Part shown: positions 22,901 through 33,041 of the stretch, in pieces | Layout: every line of letters begins with the position of its first letter | Position numbering within the stretch: the stretch's first letter is position 1 | DNA from: Ctena decussata | Lineage: Eukaryota > Mollusca > Bivalvia > Lucinida > Lucinidae | Reading direction: 5' to 3' | Assembly: GCA_963989385.1 (NCBI GenBank) | Contig: OZ022498.1 | Span: 627,501 to 691,500, forward strand | Length of the DNA stretch: 64,000 nucleotides | The notes under the pieces: generated by a model | Databases searched by the model: none | Told to the model about the DNA's origin: nothing | Seen by the model: only the letters and a program-made list of their open reading frames with translations | Made by a program: the position numbers and the translations under genes

Positions 22901-24596
22901 TTGCTAAGGGATACCTTTGGGTAGATTCATCAATCAAAGTTACATCAGATTCTCTACCAAGTAACTGATCATTAGAAACCAAGTTTCTACGAACGACACA
23001 CCCAGTACAACCAGTGTCCCTTAAAACTACAACAGTCTTACCATTAACCGTACCCTGCGCTGTTGGTAATCGCGACCTTAAAAAGTAACAGACACCTTCC
23101 CTATCCACGTTATCATTGATTAGTGGACTTTCTTCCTTACTCTTATAGAGACCTTCAATTTCATGAGACCTATTCATTGTAGTTTTACAAAAGCTCATTT
23201 GATGTCCGCCACCCCGACCTCGTCCGCGGGAATAACCCCGACCACGGCCACGATCTGAACTACTACCCTTCGTCTGTACAGTATCGCTCTTACTCTGTGA
23301 TCTTTGTGTCTCATCTTTCGGTGCATAACTACTCCCCTTACTTCCGCTATACCCGCTTGCACTTGCACCTACCTCCGCACTATATGCTTGCTTCCTATCG
23401 GGATTCTTAAAACATTTATATGTTAAATGTCCCTTACCACAAATACTACATTTTATCTCTGGCTTCGCACTCGGCTTATTATCAGATCTACTCTGAGTTA
23501 CGCCCTTACTATCACGCTGCCCCTTATTAACACAAGCGTAGACACCGCCACGTGCTTCTGCAAATAAATCTGCTTCCCTAGCCATCTCACCTAGATTCGT
23601 GAATGTTTTCGGTTTCAAATGAACATATAGTTCTTTACTACAGGATTCTAAAAACTGATCTCTAGCGAAAAAATCGCAAACAGCTTCGTAAGACTGGTCT
23701 ACTTTCGCCATTTTTAACCATTTATTAAGATACGACCTAAGTCTACTACTAAACTGAATAAACGTTTCGGACTTTTCAGGCCTATCATAGCGAAATTTCT
23801 TCCTAAATCCGCGTTCAGTCATATCAAAATTCTTTAACAACGCATCTTTCAACTTGTCATAATCCGCTGCATCATCAACAGACAATCTATCATAGACATC
23901 AAGCGCGCGACCTTTAAGTAATGCGCTTAAATATGCAGCCCAAACGTTTTTATCCCATTTATTCGCCGTCGCGTATTTCTCAAACCTTGATAAGTAACTA
24001 TCCATTTTGTCCTTACTTTCATCAAAATACGGTAACTTGGGATCTCGCGCATGCGCTAACTTTTCAGCCTTCTGTTTTTCTAATTCAACTCTAAACGTTA
24101 CCTTCTGCAACTCTATCTGATTCTTTAACTCGCGTTGCTGCAATTCAAAACTATACTTCAACTTTTCTAACTCGACCTCGCTCGACAACTTTGCTTCCTT
24201 ATCGCTTTCGACTTGATACAACCTAGCTTCCCTATCTTTCTCCGCTTGCCGCTCTATACTTTCAATCCGCGCCATCTCGATTTCCCTATCCGCCGCAATC
24301 TTAGCTTCTTCCGTCGCGATCCTAGCCAATTCAATTTCCCTATCTTTTTCGGCTTGCGCGATCCTCTCTTTCTCCGCTGCGATCCTCTCTTTCTCCGCCG
24401 CGATCTTAGCTAACTCAATTTCCCTGTCTTTATCAGCCTGCGCAAGCTTTTCTTTCTCCGCCGCGATCTTCTCTTTATCAAGTTCCCTTACCGCGTGCCT
24501 TTCTGCCCTCTCAGTCTCTTGCTGCTGCTTTACAAATTCCTGCAATGCCTGCCCTTCATAACCTAACTCCCTTCCCGTCTTAACTAACTGATCCAT
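19911..24596 (-). CDS. Gag-Pol polyprotein of Gmr1-like Ty3/gypsy element
   Basis: One 1561-residue frame. The first ATG is at 24596; the extra GTG-led codons upstream are not a likely start. Domains in order: a charged coiled-coil N-terminus with EKERIAAEKERIA-type repeats (about 30-170), a Gag capsid-like region (about 190-370), zinc knuckle CX2CX4HX4C at 383-395, RG-rich stretch, aspartic protease DTG at 527, integrase zinc finger HHCC (about 711-752), integrase core D781/D/E877, GPY/F module near 1014, reverse transcriptase (about 1110-1330, FVDD near 1294), RNase H to the C-terminus (TDAS near 1448, final ADYLSR). All catalytic residues I looked for are present. Gag and Pol share one frame without a frameshift or stop. 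It supplies capsid, cDNA synthesis and integration for the element. Confidence 0.94.
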   Translation of the reverse strand: MDQLVKTGRELGYEGQALQEFVKQQQETERAERHAVRELDKEKIAAEKEKLAQADKDREIELAKIAAEKERIAAEKERIAQAEKDREIELARIATEEAKIAADREIEMARIESIERQAEKDREARLYQVESDKEAKLSSEVELEKLKYSFELQQRELKNQIELQKVTFRVELEKQKAEKLAHARDPKLPYFDESKDKMDSYLSRFEKYATANKWDKNVWAAYLSALLKGRALDVYDRLSVDDAADYDKLKDALLKNFDMTERGFRKKFRYDRPEKSETFIQFSSRLRSYLNKWLKMAKVDQSYEAVCDFFARDQFLESCSKELYVHLKPKTFTNLGEMAREADLFAEARGGVYACVNKGQRDSKGVTQSRSDNKPSAKPEIKCSICGKGHLTYKCFKNPDRKQAYSAEVGASASGYSGSKGSSYAPKDETQRSQSKSDTVQTKGSSSDRGRGRGYSRGRGRGGGHQMSFCKTTMNRSHEIEGLYKSKEESPLINDNVDREGVCYFLRSRLPTAQGTVNGKTVVVLRDTGCTGCVVRRNLVSNDQLLGRESDVTLIDESTQRYPLAMVDIDCPFFTGKTEALCMEDTLYDLVIGNIDGSKLPDMSHFAMAAVTRSQAKQGEEVYRKLKVPDQIIASDKEALKQAQVVDPKLNGIRQRVESGNVTISRGLNRGETKFIRKKDLLYRQFTKGNKVTLQLIIPEGFREKVLRLAHETLMSGHLGIKKTMDRVLTEFFWPGVCGDVARFCKSCDICQRTIQKGRVTKVPLGKLPQIDTPFKRVAVDIVGPIEPRSDRKSRYILTMIDYATRYPEAVALPGIETERVAEALVEMFSRVGIPDEMLTDCGSQFTAEVMKEVSRLLSLQQLTTTPYHPICNGLVERFHATLKQMLRRMCAERPKDWDKYLPALLFAIREVPQESLGFSPFELLYGRNVKGPMAILRELWSEEVQNEQVLSTYQYVIELRERLEQTCKLAHDNLRKVQVKQKAYYDKRARSRKFNVGDKVLLLLPTDSNKLLLQWKGPYEVVEVVNRMDYKIDVNGVVSTYHANMLKQYVERRTVPSHCLLSTETTESVDDDGSDEFSLDDCAFPTAKEPETYNDVSISDTLTSEQRMEVEALIKQYPDVLSSLPGRTDQIQHDIKLLTSEPIRTKGYSIPYKTRNVMETEIQDMLDLGVIEPSISPYSSPVVLVPKKDGSVRFCIDFRKLNKVTEFDAEPMPNMEEVINKMSGHKFFTKMDLSKGYWQVSLTERSKPLTAFETPKGLFQFKTMPFGLVNSGASFCRLMRIILSNLPNVDSFVDDMWIFTETWKDHVTSLRQVLDRLRSAKLTAKPSKCMIGYGSIECLGHNIVGQTVRPQEDKIQAIRDAPRPCTKRQIKSFLGLAGFYRRFIPNFSSIASPLTDLTKRDRPNSIKDWQDQHERAFQTLKSRLTSSPILRLPVFQEGNPFVLRTDASDVGLGAILLQEFEGEGRLPIAYASKKLLPREKNYSVIEKECLGIIWGVEKFRKYLYGAEFLLETDHKPLSYMQTAKVLNPRIMRWAMKLQPYRFRIVAIRGQDNLGADYLSR

Positions 24597-25523
24597 GACG
24601 CTTAACGTAATGCTCACGTTAATTTAACTGAAACCGACGTTCACTTATAGTCACACACGTTAACTAAAACGTTAACAATAATAATAACGAACTAATCCAA
24701 CTAAAACGTTGATTAATTAGTATACTCGCGATCTGGACGTAGCCATTAAAGTTACGTTCATAACAGACCGGAAATGACGTCATAAACTGACGTTGACTTT
24801 GCCGAGAATTACTTTTCACTATTAGATGACGTAATTAGATGACGTAAATAACCCACATTACAATTACGCCCAACTTGATCTAGCGTATCGGATATACAAA
24901 CGTAACGTATGTAACGCAACGTATTTACACTGACATGACAACTGTACGTCCTACATTACAAAACCTTATAAGATACCAACGGTAAATCAAACTTAAGATT
25001 CCGCTATTAGGTTTAATTCATTGTAACGATATTATATAACGTTACGAGTGACCTACGTTACTAAATCAGGACATAAAATGGACCTCAGTAACGGTTACGA
25101 CACAACGTACAAAACGTTTAGGTTAATAAACTTACAGATTGTCATGCAACAGCAGTGCCAAGGTACTCAACCGGACCTTAAAACTAAATATGTATCATCC
25201 GTGCCAAGACAATTCAGGTCTATATACCTCAGTTTCCCCACTCAGATATGCAACCTGTTACATTTATCACAAATTAATGCATGGGCTATCGCACTTCATC
25301 ACGCAGGGAATAAGGATAGTTGACCTTAATTGAGTGTAGGTTACATTTACAAGAATTTAGTGGCAAAATTGCTCCCCTAAAATTCACAGCCTTACAAACA
25401 TCCTTACGTCACCTTAGAAAAGAACAATCAGAAAGTCAATAATAAAAAAAAATGTCTGACAAAATTGTGCCTAGATTCTGTATATATTGTCAATGTCTTA
25501 CACTGGCAGATATTAACCAGAAG
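24597..25523 (-). other. 5' untranslated leader of the LTR element
   Basis: About 0.93 kb between primer site and Gag start. No long coding frame in the element's sense. Many ACGT-containing words (TAACGTTA, GACGTAA) recur. It would hold the packaging signal, but none can be identified by eye. Confidence 0.6.
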
Positions 25524-25545
25524 TCAAATCCCACTTCTGACACCA
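25524..25545 (-). other. Primer binding site (tRNA-Leu type)
   Basis: The plus strand reads AATCCCACTTCTGACACCA directly before the LTR. This is the 3' end, with CCA, of a eukaryotic tRNA-Leu, so the minus-strand RNA TGGTGTCAGAAGTGGGATT would pair with that primer. Adjacency to the LTR fixes 25546-26693 as the 5' LTR. Confidence 0.85.
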
Positions 25546-26693
25546 TGTTACGCAGAAGGTTTTACACTCGGTCGACACGGGTGTAGAGCCTTATGCGTCG
25601 CCAGGACGGCGGAGGGTGACTTCCGGTTAAAGGGTTATCTACTAGTGTAATACACTGACAAGGAAACTCTAACAACGTTAGAATTTTTTAAGTTTATATA
25701 TATAATGTAAATTCTATATACAACAATACAATTTACAACTGTCACAATTACAATAATATACAACACATATTAGTTCATGTCGCTGGCCCAAGTAAGGTGT
25801 TTGTTTCAAATCTGTAATCGATTTGCGTACAATACGCAAATAGATTACCGTATGACGTCAACACCGTACTCGGCTCAGCGCCATGAACTAAAAGAAAACA
25901 CAAAGAACAAAAAAACCGTTAGTTTGAGCTCATACAGAAAAAACAAGGCCTTATGTTGGTAGACTTCAATTCGTCGTTCCCTGGATCATGTCATGGGCCA
26001 GTCCATATATCATGAGGAACACCAACTTATAATTACATGTGCACGATTATATACTGGTCGCTCCCTGGATCGTACCAGGGACCAGTCTATATATATTACC
26101 ACACCTTAGTGGACGAACACTATCCCACACTTGATGTGACCTTCAGCTCTTATCACAGAATCTGGCAAAACTGTGCTAACCACTTCCGCCTACATTTTGT
26201 GCTTCCCGCCTCTGCTTGGGAACCTTGCACAAACGGCGTTGTAACTGCCTCTACCCGGGTTGGTATTAACCTGGAGACGTAAATCGAATCTCCAGGTGAG
26301 ACGTGGCTCTAAGCCCTAACAGCTGACTGCCGGACTTGATGTGCCCTTCTAGGTCTTAACACAGAATCTGGGCACACAACAATATAACATCCATCAAGAA
26401 TTAAACAGCCACGTCTAACTTTTCATTAAAAGATAGGCGTATAAATACTATGCGTCTCACATTAAAATCATGCAAAGCGCTTTCCACAATCAAAAGACTC
26501 GTGCAGGTATTCACCTTAAAATCATGCAATATGCTGTCCACGAGAGGTATTCACAAACAACCCATGCATAACGTAGTCACAATTTCCGTAAACGTTTTAT
26601 TACCACAGTTACCCTAAAAACTGTAGCTCTACTGATTGAAAGGATTAAAATAATCTCGACGACATAGTGGACGATTAGATCCATTTCGTAACA
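25546..26693 (-). repeat. 5' LTR (1148 bp)
   Basis: Read on the minus strand it starts at 26693 and carries the promoter. A TATA-like TATATATA lies near 25695-25703, about 150 bp before the LTR end. That is a plausible but unproven core promoter. Its sequence equals the other LTR. Confidence 0.95.
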
Positions 26694-27780
26694 GTAGTAC
26701 TTGATATGTTAAATATTTTGGTAAAGGTAAGATAACTCTATGTTAATAAATTATGGAGTTATTCCCCCTGATAGTCATTACTTGTGCAGCTACTGGGAGC
26801 AAGAGCCACTGGAGCCAGGGTTTTGAAATTTCATGTATGAATATGTCATGAAAATTGAGTGTACCAGTATTTTTTATTTATTCAGTCAGACTTGTACTTT
26901 TCGAATTACCTCCCCTTTATCAAAATAAAAATGAAATCTTGTTACCAAGATATCTCAAGAAATATTTGAGCTAGGATAATGATATTTAATATACAGCTTT
27001 TGGGTAAGATGTACAAAAGCTGAATAACTTTTTGGCAAATTCCGTCCGAAAATGATTGAATTATGCCCCTTGTTTGAATTTGGCATTATTCCAACTTCTT
27101 AACCACATAACCTTGGAAGCTGATTTTTAGTATATTAGTAGTCCTTGATGTATTTAATAGTTTGGTAATAATTAGATAAATCTGTGTTCATGAATTATGG
27201 AGTTATTCCCCCTGATAGTCATTACTTATGCAGCTACTGGGAGCAAGAACCACTGAGCCTAGGGTTTTGAAATTTCATACATGAATAGATCATGAAAATT
27301 GAGAGGATCCTTTTTTTGTTTTCATCCATCAGACTTGTACTTTTCGAGTTACCTCTCCATTATCAATTTTTGTTAACATGATATCTCAAGAAGTATTTTA
27401 GCTAGGATGATTGGCCTTGGGCTGAGATGTTCAAGAACTGATGTACTTTTGGGCAAATTCGGTCGAAAACTGATTGAGTTGTGCTGCTTATTTGAGTTTG
27501 GCATTTATTCAACTCCTGAACTGCTTAACCTTGGAGGCTGATTTTTGGTAAATTAGTATAGTCCATAAGGTGCTAAGTATTTTTGTAAATATAAGGAAGT
27601 TTTTCCCCATTTTTACACTTTCGGCTAAACTAAAATGTTTAACAATATATCTAGAGAACTACTCAAGCTAGGATTTTGATATTTGACATACAGCTTGGAA
27701 TCAGTATGTAGATAATCTGATTAACTTTGATAAATATTTATAGAGCTGTGCCCCTTTTCAGGCTTAAACATTGTAAAGTT
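26694..27780. repeat. Tandem repeat array, right part
   Basis: Opens with GTAGT, the right target duplication, and continues the interrupted unit. CAGCTACTGGGAGCAAGA recurs at 26787 and 27231 (444 bp apart). TTGAGTTTGGCATT-type, GATATCTCAAGA and ACTTGTACTTTTCGA blocks recur with the same family at 17908-18622. Confidence 0.75.
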
Positions 27781-28660
27781 TGACACCTTTAGTGGCAAGC
27801 ATAGAGTTGGGGGCAAAGTGTTTCACAAACACAATTTCTAGTTTCCAAATAAGTAGGACGCCCCGGCACTGGAAGTTATAACCAGCACCATCGCCCGACC
27901 ACCACCTCCGTGATATATTCACTGACGACCAACCCACAACCAGTGATATATTGGGCAACAAATTACTTGTTTGGTAAGAATATATTTCGATTCTAACACA
28001 CAAGAAATTACAAAAAGCAAGTGTATCCTTCAGATTTTTCCAGCCTTCCGTCATTACATGAAGAAATCCCGCTAACAACTTTGACTCTAATAAAGCCACT
28101 TACATGTAATTCCTTGGTTTTGATGCAAGAAAACGGCGTTACACCGTCTAACGTAATGGTACAATCGGAACACCGCTCGGCCAATTCCGTGAATCAACCT
28201 CGGATGTATGACGTGGGACTACTTACGTCACACGACTGTTGTTACGAACAACGACATAAACAAAGATGGCCGCACTGTCGCACCGAGTAAATAATAAAAT
28301 GAAAAGAAACAAATATATTTTCTGTCTCGGCATTAATAATTGACTATTTTGTTTTAACAACAGCAAAGCATTAAATGAATATCCGTGCAACAGCTGAAAA
28401 AGGTCGCATGTCGAGAATTAATTATCATTCGAAGACATAGAGAGCTACGGCTTCGGCGTATACTTTCGGCCGAACAAAATGTTGGATTTTGCTGCATATT
28501 GCTCTGCCGTATATACGCCCGAGGTCTGATTCACAGAATTGGCCGAGCGTGCTCCGATTGGTCATGGTAATGTAAATTGACGCCACCAAAAACCAAGATG
28601 ACGTTGGAATGGCGCTAATTAACGTCATGCTATTCCGCCCAGTGATTTGTCACGCTATAT
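27781..28660. other. Intergenic with partial fold-back remnants
   Basis: Near 27880-27960, CCGTGATATATTCACTG, CAACCAGTGATATATTG and GGGCAACAAAT belong to the fold-back family seen at 12325 and 30928. No coding sequence recognised. An 89-residue open frame at 28021 has no conserved features. Confidence 0.45.
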
Positions 28661-28896
28661 GAGCCGCGACACGACAAAACCAACAATGTGGTTGTGCGCC
28701 CAGCGCAGACTCAGATCAGCCTGGGCATCCGCCCAGTCTGATCAGAGTCTTCGCTGTCCGCATGGAGGTAGCTTAGACCCAGAGCTACCCTTTAAGCCCT
28801 TAGCGAAGAATCTGATCAAACTTGTCGGATGCCCAGGCTGATCTGAGTCTGCGCTGGGCGCACAACCACATTGTTGGTTTTGTCGTGTCGCGGCTC
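28661..28896. mobile_element. GAGCCGCG MITE, copy 1
   Basis: 236 bp element beginning GAGCCGCGACACGACAAAAC and ending with its near-exact reverse complement. The inner arms CAGCCTGGGCATCCGCCCAG and GGATGCCCAGGCTGATC also pair, so almost the whole element folds back. It is non-coding and non-autonomous. Other copies are at 28972, 44384 and 60994. Confidence 0.85.
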
Positions 28897-28971
28897 AATT
28901 ATATTACTAGATTTTACCATTGGCTATATAGCAGACTAGTGTTTGAATTTCTTTTGAAACATAAGGTAGTC

Positions 28972-29207
28972 GAGCCGCGACATGAGAAAACCAACAAAGT
29001 GGTATGTGCCCTCATTGAAGAGCCAGATCAGCCTGGGCATCCTCTTAGTCTGACCTGAGTATTTGCTGTCCGCATTGAGCTTGCTTAGTCCCTTAGCTAC
29101 CTTTTAAGCGCAAAGCGAAGACTCTGATCAGACTTGGCGGATGCCCAAGCTGATCTGACTCTTCGCAGGGTGCATATGACTCCAGGTTTTTTTATGTGTC
29201 ACGGCTC
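28972..29207. mobile_element. GAGCCGCG MITE, copy 2
   Basis: Same family and length class, more diverged (GAGCCGCGACATGAGAAAAC ... GTCACGGCTC). It lies only 75 bp from copy 1. Confidence 0.8.
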
Positions 29208-29975
29208 AATTTTGACGTTATTAGCTGGTGATAGTGACGGATGTTGTCAATCTTGTACATTGGTGTATTCCTTGCTGCCGAATGATCTAACGTGCTAGAA
29301 CTTCTTGTATTTTAACAGAGTTTAGTAATGTTTTAATTTACTTTTTTCATAATCAAATCTTTTGAACGACTTCTGTCAATGCTTCGACAGTTTACCCGTT
29401 ACACAGACACGGGTGAACTGCTTTAGGTTATAAACATTTAAAAGTGTCCCGAATCTGGAGCGAATTTTTGACAGGACGATGACCCTTTACCAACAATACA
29501 TATGGAGTGGTAAAAAAAACACACACAAAAAAAAACACAGCTAAATATTTGACGAGCATGTTTGCGGTGAGCGAAGAAGACTCCAGTACTCTGATTATTT
29601 GTAGTTCGTCCGTATTCTGATCATCGCTAATTCGTCCATATAAAAATTTCTGAAAGGTGCATGCTACCTGGCTCCTCTGTTAAAGGCCCTGGGTCTTTTG
29701 AAATTAATTGGTGTATACACACATTATTATTCCTTCAGACAACTGTCATAAAACTAGGCCACCACAATCTACCTTGGTTAGATTGCCGCTTTGGCCATTT
29801 GAACCAAAATTGCGCATCCATCTCACAATTACAGGATCGCGACTTTCAATTTTTACAAGCTTGAGTTTTTTTCATTACCTTTTCAGGTACCAGAAAAATC
29901 TGGACTGCTATTGTCTTATGACTTTCACTTGCAACAATTTGACAGAAAATGTCCCACACAGAGGATCTTACATGA
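29208..29975. other. Intergenic, no gene recognised
   Basis: Open frames at 29661-30181 run into a fold-back and lack conserved features. I see no repeat boundary. Confidence 0.45.
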
Positions 29976-30095
29976 GTGCTCATGTATTATTGAATTTATT
30001 AAACGAGTTGGGGAAAAACATAAGATGCGAGGCTTTGCCGAGCATCTTATCGGTTTTCCCCAACGAGTTTAATGAATTCAGTAATACAGGAGCAC
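29976..30095. repeat. 120 bp fold-back element
   Basis: Outer ends GTGCTC.TGTATTA/TAATACAGGAGCAC. Inner arms AACGAGTTGGGGAAAA and TTTTCCCCAACGAGTT. Centre AAGATGCGAGGCTTTGCCGAGCATCTT. Confidence 0.85.
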
Positions 30096-30927
30096 GAATG
30101 CAAGATGCTATTTATCATATGACACTAAAATCGCATTTTATCAGCAGAATTTGCACTAAAACGTCACGATTTCGCCATTAGAAAACGCGACGTTTTTATG
30201 GACGTCAACGTATAACGTTACGACGTAATTTGCATATTTAATCCACTAGTGGATTATCGCATTTAATGCATGGCTTTATTACACTCTCAGATGCGACGTC
30301 ATATGATAAAAAGGCTTAACCCATTAATGCCTAGTGTCTCATGAAAGGGACATTAGCAAGTAGCGCAAACCCAGATCAAACACCGCAAACGCGATGTCTG
30401 ATCAGTGTCTACATTAGTTGGATAGGAAAATGGGGTTTTCTTAAAATAAAATAGAAGTGATAAACAATAAACTAAATCAGACACCTGTTATTGACAAACG
30501 GAAGAATCCAATGCATATGAAAAGAAGAGCCCGCGAAGTTGTAAAGGGATGAACACTTTGTTTTAAAAATTCATGTTTTTAAGGTTTTTAAGTTGAAATG
30601 TGTTGTTTTCTGCCTCGCCTTTCATAGGTGTAAACTGGTTCCGGCTGTTTGATTTTTAAATATACATATGCAAATTGTTATTCAGTTTTATATCGTATAG
30701 ACAGATGAGCATTATGATATTTTCGTGTATATGTCAACATTAGTACTTGTGATACATGGTCGGTAAGTACTATACATTCTAACATAGTGTGCTTTTAGAA
30801 CGAAAGGGGAACTTTCTTTAGTTTATATGCAAGAATCACTGTTCCGAAAAGCGTGACTCTAATTGCTGAGTTAACTGGCAATAAATAAATGACTAACTTG
30901 ACGTTACTGTTAAGGTGTTGCTTAAGA
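30096..30927. other. Intergenic, with a segment related to 44160-44350
   Basis: The stretch 30110-30310 (TATCATATGACACTAAAATCGC ... AAAACGCGACG ... ATGCGACGTCATATGATAAA) resembles the minus/plus flank of the fold-back at 44090, so both belong to one larger repeat. No coding sequence. Confidence 0.4.
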
Positions 30928-31102
30928 AATAGATCAGCTCTAGCAGTGAATTGTTGAGTAATAATTTACTGTTTGGAGGTCAGTTGTAAAGTAGATCATA
31001 TCACGAGCGCGGAGCGCGAGTGATATATCTACTTACAACTGACCGACAAACAGTGAATTATTACTCAACAATTCAATGCTAGAACTGAACTATTTCGATT
31101 CT
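30928..31102. repeat. Long fold-back element, best copy of its family
   Basis: TAGATCAGCTCTAGCAGTGAA at the left pairs with a right end reading TTCAATGCTAGAACTGAACTA. Long inner arms TTGTTGAGTAATAATT and AATTATTACTCAACAA flank a palindromic centre ATATCACGAGCGCGGAGCGCGAGTGATAT. Relatives at 12325, 27880 and 32883. Confidence 0.85.
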
Positions 31103-31410
31103 AACACTCAAAAACGCTGAAAAACTATTCTTTTCATTCAAACTCTCCCAACCTTCCTGCCAGCGCCAATATTCATAACTGTATCTAAGATAAATGTACG
31201 TTTTTATGGCGATTTAAGAAAGAAAAAAAGACGTTACACCGTCTAACATCTCAAAAAGTCACAAAATTACGTCAGTTATTGCAGTGACGTCAGCAATTAG
31301 ACTCACGCGCTCCGTAACAGTGAATTGTTGCAGAATAAAACACGGCAACTTTCCATTGCTTCTATAGGCGCACTGTGTTAGAATTAACGTTATATTGTGT
31401 TGCGTCTCTT

Positions 31411-32745
31411 TTTATGCCCCCGAAAGAACTTCGGGTGGCATATTAAAATCGCACCGTCCGTCCGTCTGTCCGTCCGTCTTTCCGTCCGTCCGTCCGTTAC
31501 AAATCGTGTCTCAGGTATAACTTTAAAACTACTAAAGCAAATTTGATGAAACTTCACTGATAGATAAAGCACAATGTGAAAGTGTGTCGCGCACAAGGCT
31601 TAGGTCCCTACGTCCAAGGTCAAGGCCACAATTGGGTCAGAGGTCAAATTGTGTCTAAAAATCGTGTCTCAGCGATAACTTTAAAACTACTCAAGCAAAT
31701 TTGATCAAACTTCACAGATAGATAAAGCATAATAAGAAGATGTGTCGGGCACAAGACTTAGGTCCTACACCCAAGGTCAAGGTCACAGTTGGGTCAGAGG
31801 TCAAATTGTGTCTCAAAATCGTGTTTCAGCGATAACTTATAAACTAATGAAGCAAATTGAATGAAACTTCACAGAAAGATGAAGCATAATAAGAAGGTGT
31901 GTCACACATAAGATTTAGGTTACTGCGGTTAAGGTCAAGGTCACAATCAGGGGTCAAAGGTCAAATCTTGCCTCTGCGATAACTTGAAACCTGCTGAAGC
32001 GACTTTCATCAAACTTCACAGAAAGGTAAACCATTATGAGAAGGTGTGTTATACACAATATTTATGCTACCAAATCCAAGGTCAAGGTCACAATCTTGGG
32101 TCAGAGGTCAAATCATGTCTCTGCAATTACTCAGAAAAATACCAAAGCAAACATTACAGAAAGATAAAGCCTACTGAGAAGATTTGCCATTCACAAGACA
32201 TACATTTCCACATCCAAGGTCAAGGTCATAAGTCAACTCATTTATCCTCAATTACTTAAAAACTACTGAATCAAACTTCATTAATTTTCATGAAAAGGTA
32301 AAAATAATGAGACTATTCACAAACAAATTATGGTTTTGTTGCCCAAGGTCAGGGTCACAGTCAGGGCTCAGAGGTTAAATCATGTCTCTGAAATGACTAA
32401 AAACTGCTTAGGCCATTTGACTGAAAGGTAAAGCATGATAAGAAAAGTAAAGTATTATGATAAGTTATGTAAGGTTGACATGTAGGTTCCAGTATCAAAT
32501 ATCAAGGATACAACACAGTTTGGTCAGTGGTTGAAGTAAGTCCCCATGAATCCTCTTAAACTTCCAAAGTGCATTTAAACATCACAGAAAAGTAAAACAA
32601 TGAGAATGTATGTCATGTGCAAGACTCAGGCTCCACACTCAAGGTCATGGTCACGACAAGGACTCAAAGGTCAGTTTAAGGGGCAAAGGTCAGTTTAAGG
32701 GGACTTCGGGGGCATTTGTTACACACTGTAACATTTCTTGTTTCG
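31411..32745 (+). mobile_element. Pearl-like element with AAGGTCAAGGTCAC units
   Basis: Left end is TTTTTATGCCCCCGAAAGAA with an inner hairpin, then a (CCGT)n run at 31457-31498. Then come degenerate tandem units: TCGTGTCTCA or TCGTGTTTCA at 31504, 31662 and 31819, a period of 157-158 bp, with later units more decayed. Each unit carries CCAAGGTCAAGGTCACA. The right end is GGGGGCATTTGTTACACACTGTAACA near 32709. Non-coding. Open frames inside are by-products of the repeats. Confidence 0.7.
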
Positions 32746-32882
32746 GTATAAAATCACAGAGAATAAAAACCCGTACATTTTTCTCTGTTTCAGTGAACAA
32801 TAGAGTCAGTATCATGCACACGCAGATCTGAAGGTTGAAAGAATTTGTAGGAAAAGATTTTTTCAGCATTTTTGAGTGTTAA

Positions 32883-33041
32883 AATCGAAATAGTTTAGCT
32901 CTAACATTAAATTGTTGAGTAATACTTCCAACTTTGACACTCGTGTTTCGCGCTCGTGATATGATTTACTTAACAACTGACCTCCAACTGTGTATTATTG
33001 CTCAACAAAAATTTCCCACTAGAGCTGATCTATTTCTTCGG
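32883..33041. repeat. Diverged fold-back, same family as 30928-31102
   Basis: TTAGCTCTAACATTAAATTGTTGAGTAATA and, inverted, TATTATTGCTCAACAA.. CTAGAGCTGATCTATTTC, around a centre CACTCGTGTTTCGCGCTCGTG. Confidence 0.7.

Larger units (their letters stand above)
18623..26693 (-). mobile_element. Full-length Gmr1-like Ty3/gypsy LTR retrotransposon
   Basis: Complete 8.07 kb element on the minus strand. Two 1148 bp LTRs start TGTTACG and end CGTAACA. It has a GTAGT target duplication, a tRNA-Leu-type primer binding site, a roughly 950 bp leader, one 1561-codon Gag-Pol frame and a purine tract before the 3' LTR. I saw no difference between the LTRs on reading them against each other, and the frame is uninterrupted. 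Insertion is therefore recent and the copy may be competent. The integrase precedes reverse transcriptase/RNase H, the order of the Gmr1-like group and not of ordinary Ty3/gypsy elements. It landed in a tandem repeat array between the two transporter genes. Confidence 0.95.

Noticed and set aside
28021..28290. 89-codon plus-strand frame
   Set aside because: No conserved motif or splice context, and it lies beside fold-back remnants.
29708..30181. 157-codon plus-strand frame
   Set aside because: Its second half is the fold-back at 29976-30095. No domain is recognised.
31411..32745. Direct repeats as a CRISPR-like array
   Set aside because: Units of about 157 bp are degenerate along their whole length with no distinct spacers, and the genome is eukaryotic. 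It fits a pearl-like tandem core.
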